Assembly: GCA_964446945.1 (NCBI GenBank)
Contig: CAYUQO010000009.1
Span: forward strand, 110,898-174,897
From: CAIYRG01 sp964446945
GTDB lineage: Bacteria; Pseudomonadota; Alphaproteobacteria; Micropepsales; Micropepsaceae
Length of the DNA stretch: 64,000 nucleotides
Reading direction: 5' to 3'
Of the stretch, positions 61,181 to 64,000 are shown one piece after another (the first letter of the stretch is position 1; the number at the start of each line of letters is the position of its first letter). The notes under the pieces were generated by a model, which was not told where the DNA came from, did not search any database, and saw only the letters and a program-made list of their open reading frames with translations. The position numbers and the translations under genes were made by a program.

Positions 61181-62353
61181 CTAACGCATAGGTAAGCGGA
61201 TGGTCGCGATGGCCTGCGCGGCCAGACCCTCGCGGCGCCCGGTGAAACCCAGCCCCTCGGTTGTCGTCGCCTTGATGCTGACCCGGTCAATGTCGATGGC
61301 GAGGATCTCCGCGACGCGCCGGCGCATGGCATCGCGGTGGGGCCCGATTTTCGGCCGTTCGCAGATCAGCGTGATGTCGGTATGCGCAATCACCCCGCCC
61401 AGATCGCGCACCAGTCCTGCGGCATGGACGAGGAAAATACTGGATTCGGCGCCGCGCCACTTTTCGTCCGTGGGCGGAAAGTGGCTGCCGATATCTCCCG
61501 CTCCAATCGCTCCCAAAATCGCGTCGGTGAGCGCGTGCAGGCCGGCATCGGCATCCGAATGTCCCTCCAGCCCAAAGTCATGCGGAATCTTGATGCCGCA
61601 GAGCCAGACATGGTTTCCTTGCGCGAACCGGTGGACATCAAAGCCGGTCCCGGTGCGCAGATCGGGGAGGGCCGAAACCGCCAAACGCTGGGCAAGTTCG
61701 AAATCCGAAGGAGTCGTGAGCTTGAGATTCATTTCTTCTCCTGCAACGCCGATGACGTTGAGGCCCGCGCGTTCGGCCAGTGCAATGTCGTCGGTGAAGG
61801 ATTCTCCGGCATAGCGGCGATGGGCTTCCAGAATGGCCTTGAACGCAAAACCCTGCGGCGTCTGGGTGCGATACAACTCATCACGTGACACGATGCTGAA
61901 TGCGCCAGCCTCTTTCCGCCGCAGCGTATCCGGCACCGGCACCATCGGCGCCACGGCATCGGCAGAGTTAAGCCCCTCGATGACCCGCGAAATGACGGCG
62001 GCAGAAACAAATGGACGCGCCGCATCATGAACCAGGACTTTGGCCGGTGAGATTTGCCCTGCAATCGCCTCGAGCCCGAGGCGCACCGAATCCTGCCGCC
62101 GTGGGCCGCCAATGATCGGTTCCGGTGTGGCCAAACCGGCAATCGCTGAACAGCAAAGCTCACGGTCCTGCGCTCGGATCACCGTGAAAATGGACTCGGC
62201 CCCGATTGCCCCTGCAAAGGCCTGGACCGTGTGCCGAAGCACGGGCCAACCAGCCAAATCTTTGTATTGTTTTGCTAAACCAGGCTGGCTTCCGGCTGCG
62301 GCAGCCCTTTCGCCGCTTCCGGCGGCAACGATCAGGACTACAGTGTCTGTCAT
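61181..62353 (-). CDS. ispDF: Bifunctional IspD-IspF of the MEP isoprenoid pathway
   Basis: A 390-residue fusion common in Alphaproteobacteria. The IspD half (residues 1-228) makes CDP-methylerythritol: LIVAAGSGERAAA near the start, VLVHDAARPFVS and YRTQTPQGFAF. The IspF half (from about residue 234) makes MEcPP: GTGFDVHRFAQGN with metal-binding Asp and His, GLEGHSDADAGLHALTDAILGAIGAGDIGSHFPP, and KATTTEGLGFTGRREGLAAQAI. It catalyses the third and fifth steps of the pathway that ispG continues. It is divergent from ntrB. Confidence 0.96.
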   Translation of the reverse strand: MTDTVVLIVAAGSGERAAAAGSQPGLAKQYKDLAGWPVLRHTVQAFAGAIGAESIFTVIRAQDRELCCSAIAGLATPEPIIGGPRRQDSVRLGLEAIAGQISPAKVLVHDAARPFVSAAVISRVIEGLNSADAVAPMVPVPDTLRRKEAGAFSIVSRDELYRTQTPQGFAFKAILEAHRRYAGESFTDDIALAERAGLNVIGVAGEEMNLKLTTPSDFELAQRLAVSALPDLRTGTGFDVHRFAQGNHVWLCGIKIPHDFGLEGHSDADAGLHALTDAILGAIGAGDIGSHFPPTDEKWRGAESSIFLVHAAGLVRDLGGVIAHTDITLICERPKIGPHRDAMRRRVAEILAIDIDRVSIKATTTEGLGFTGRREGLAAQAIATIRLPMR

Positions 62354-62402
62354 GAGTCGCTGTGTAGCGGTTTTTTTGGAATCCGCCCATCCGAAGGCGA
62401 TT

Positions 62403-62445
62403 GCCTAGCAGTTAGGCATGAAATAGCATTGCCCAAGTAATGGGC
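62403..62445. promoter_or_regulatory. Two inverted repeats at the ntrB start
   Basis: GCCTA-GCAGT-TAGGC (62403-62417) and GCCCA-AGTAA-TGGGC (62431-62445) are two 5-bp stems with 5-base loops in tandem. The second includes the ntrB ATG at 62440-62442. No ribosome binding site is visible. They may control access to the start codon, or be chance. Confidence 0.35.
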
Positions 62446-63591
62446 AGGTCACAAACCGCATCCTCCGTAAAGTCGATCGCCTCCAGCCGCCCGGCTGGGG
62501 TCACGGGTCTCGCCATTGCTGCCGCTCTGCCGATGCCCATTCTGGTCATCGGGCCCGGCAGTGAACTGGTTTACGCCAACCAGGCCGCCGAGCAGTTCTT
62601 CGATATGGGCGTGGGTTTGTTGCTCAAGCACAAACTCGCGGACCTGTTGCCGTTCGGGTGTCCACTCATCGAGTTGGTTGATCAAACCCGCGACCGCGGA
62701 GCTTCAATCGGCGAACGCGACGTCGACCTCTCCAATCCGAAACTCGGCGAACGCATCGCCGATGTGAACCTCACTCCGTCCGACGACGGGAATGTCATCC
62801 TCTTGCTGCAAGAGCGGGGTCTGGCGCAGCGCATCGACCGCCAATTGCTGTATCGCGGGGCGGCACGTTCGATGAGCGGAATGGCCGCGGTTCTGGCGCA
62901 CGAAATCAAAAACCCGTTGGCGGGCATACGCGGCGCAGCGCAGTTGCTGGAAGATGCGGTGCCGGATTCGGAACGGCCGCTGACAAAGCTGATCTGCGAC
63001 GAGGCCGATCGTATCCGTGTACTGATTGATCGCATGGAATCCTTCGGTGATGCGCGCGCGCTGACGCGCAATCCGGTGAATATCCATGAGGTCCTGGACC
63101 GCGTGAAACGCGTCGCCCAAACCAGCTTCGGGCGCGATGTCAGGATCGTCGAAGTCTTCGATCCTTCACTGCCGGCCGTTCCGGGCGACCACGACAGCCT
63201 GATCCAGGCCTTCATGAACATCATCCGCAATGCCGCCGATGCGGCGCCCACAGAGGGCGGAGAAATCGTGTTGACGACCGCCTATCGTCCGGGGGTGAAG
63301 ATCGCCACGCCGGTTGCCGGCGCAACACCGGGAAAGCGCGTCAGCCTGCCGCTCGAAGTCACGGTGCGCGACAACGGGCCGGGAATTCCGCCGGATCTGC
63401 TGCCCTATATTTTCGATCCCTTCATCACCACGAAAGCCAGGGGCGCGGGGCTTGGACTCGCGCTGGTCGCCAAAATCATCGCCGATCATGGCGGCGTCAT
63501 CGAATGTGAATCGCAACCGCGGCGGACCATCTTCCGCGTGCTTCTGCCCGTCGTCTCGACCGACATTCAGCCCGGAAACACCCATGCCTGA
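62440..63591 (+). CDS. ntrB: Nitrogen regulation sensor histidine kinase NtrB
   Basis: A 383-residue soluble histidine kinase/phosphatase that, under control of PII, sets the phosphorylation of NtrC. A PAS domain (residues 26-130, ALPMPILVIGPGSELVYANQAAEQFF) precedes the dimerisation helix with His154 in VLAHEIKNPLAGIRGAAQLL and the ATPase domain with N box MNIIRNAADAAP, G1 DNGPGIPPDLLPYIFDPFITTK and G2 GAGLGLALVAKIIADHGG. It overlaps ntrC by eight bases. In many relatives dusB lies just upstream; here it does not. Confidence 0.94.
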   Translation: MGRSQTASSVKSIASSRPAGVTGLAIAAALPMPILVIGPGSELVYANQAAEQFFDMGVGLLLKHKLADLLPFGCPLIELVDQTRDRGASIGERDVDLSNPKLGERIADVNLTPSDDGNVILLLQERGLAQRIDRQLLYRGAARSMSGMAAVLAHEIKNPLAGIRGAAQLLEDAVPDSERPLTKLICDEADRIRVLIDRMESFGDARALTRNPVNIHEVLDRVKRVAQTSFGRDVRIVEVFDPSLPAVPGDHDSLIQAFMNIIRNAADAAPTEGGEIVLTTAYRPGVKIATPVAGATPGKRVSLPLEVTVRDNGPGIPPDLLPYIFDPFITTKARGAGLGLALVAKIIADHGGVIECESQPRRTIFRVLLPVVSTDIQPGNTHA

Positions 63592-64000
63592 CGCCACGAT
63601 TCTCGTTTGTGACGATGATGCCGCCATCCGCACGGTGCTCAACCAGGCGCTTGGCCGGGCGGGCTATGACGTGCGAACAGCGGCCAATGCCGCAGGTTTG
63701 TGGCGTTGGGTATCCCAGGGCGAGGGCAATCTCGTGATTACCGACGTGGTGCTGCCCGACGAGAACGCCTTCGATCTTCTCCCACGGATAAAGCGGCTGA
63801 GGCCGGAATTGCCGGTCGTGGTCATGAGCGCGCAAAACAATATTCTCACCGCCATCACGGCGGCCGAACGTGGCGCCTACGAATATCTGCCCAAGCCTTT
63901 CGACCTCAAGGAATTGACCGCGGTGGTGCAACGGGCGCTGGCGCAGCCGGCGCGCCGGGAGCCGCCGCAGGAATCCGCACAAAGTGATGAGCGGCTGCCG
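63584..64000 (+). CDS. ntrC: Nitrogen response regulator NtrC, N-terminal part (cut by window end)
   Basis: The first 139 residues of NtrC: a receiver domain with the acidic pocket LVCDDDAAIRTVL, phosphoacceptor Asp54 in VITDVVLPDENAFDLLP, Thr/Ser switch in VVVMSAQNN and Lys in YLPKPFD, followed by the linker that should lead to a sigma-54 AAA+ domain beyond base 64000. NtrC activates nitrogen-assimilation genes when phosphorylated by NtrB. The start overlaps the ntrB stop by eight bases. Confidence 0.93.
   Translation, partial: MPDATILVCDDDAAIRTVLNQALGRAGYDVRTAANAAGLWRWVSQGEGNLVITDVVLPDENAFDLLPRIKRLRPELPVVVMSAQNNILTAITAAERGAYEYLPKPFDLKELTAVVQRALAQPARREPPQESAQSDERLP

Noticed and set aside
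1..64000. tRNA or rRNA genes, CRISPR arrays, defence islands
   Set aside because: Scanning the intergenic stretches by eye showed no tRNA-like arms, no rRNA, no regularly spaced repeats and no cas or restriction genes. A tRNA or CRISPR finder could confirm this.

Overview
This window is a continuous, gene-dense stretch of an alphaproteobacterial chromosome, GC-rich with no sign of a mobile region. The assignment rests on gene content and order typical of that class: a fused ispDF, pgpA and cinA beside ntrBC; cobS-cobT with a J-domain gene divergent from bolA; CarD and the 7Fe ferredoxin beside an S4 protein and a Suv3-like helicase; rpmB beside a DUF3108 gene; nitrogen-type Enzyme I (ptsP) beside a RodZ-like gene, ispG, prfA and prmC; moaA with nadK; usg; a DUF1178 gene; a COQ10-type protein. 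I cannot name the genus. The cell looks like a respiring heterotroph with ubiquinone, cobalamin, lipoate and molybdopterin metabolism.

Layout. 1-8,000: the end of an asparagine synthase, usg, a LysE exporter, then NUDIX and glycosyltransferase genes, FKBP isomerase, FAD oxidoreductase with Sua5/TsaC, DoxX and a nuclease-fold protein. 8,000-17,900: carD, fdxA, S4 protein, helicase, DUF3108, rpmB, cobT, cobS, J protein and bolA. 17,900-30,000: corC, aroB, aroK, an uncharacterised exported pair coupled to xerD, accA, secA (broken by a frameshift), argJ and mutT. 30,000-42,400: methyltransferase, the run comF-grxC-amidase-DUF1178, ubiG, lysC, ptsP, a RodZ-like gene, ispG, prfA, prmC and DUF4167. 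42,400-53,900: clpB, an M23 peptidase, msrA-ggt-PepSY, a ThiO-like oxidase with a HIT protein, and moaA-nadK. 53,900-64,000: an orphan molybdenum hydroxylase large subunit, an outer-membrane barrel, an acyl-CoA synthetase, lipA, COQ10, cinA-pgpA-ispDF and ntrB-ntrC, the last cut by the window end.

Many genes abut or overlap by 1-4 bases, so translational coupling is common, and several starts are GTG or TTG chosen by Shine-Dalgarno position. I saw no tRNA, rRNA, insertion sequence, prophage, CRISPR array or defence island. Most of the window is ordinary housekeeping sequence. The items most worth a second look are the one-base frameshift in secA, the coupled small-membrane-protein / exported-repeat-protein / xerD unit, a 20-bp near-palindrome ahead of the RodZ-like gene, a lone CoxL-like subunit, and a long inverted repeat that may belong to a dispersed family.
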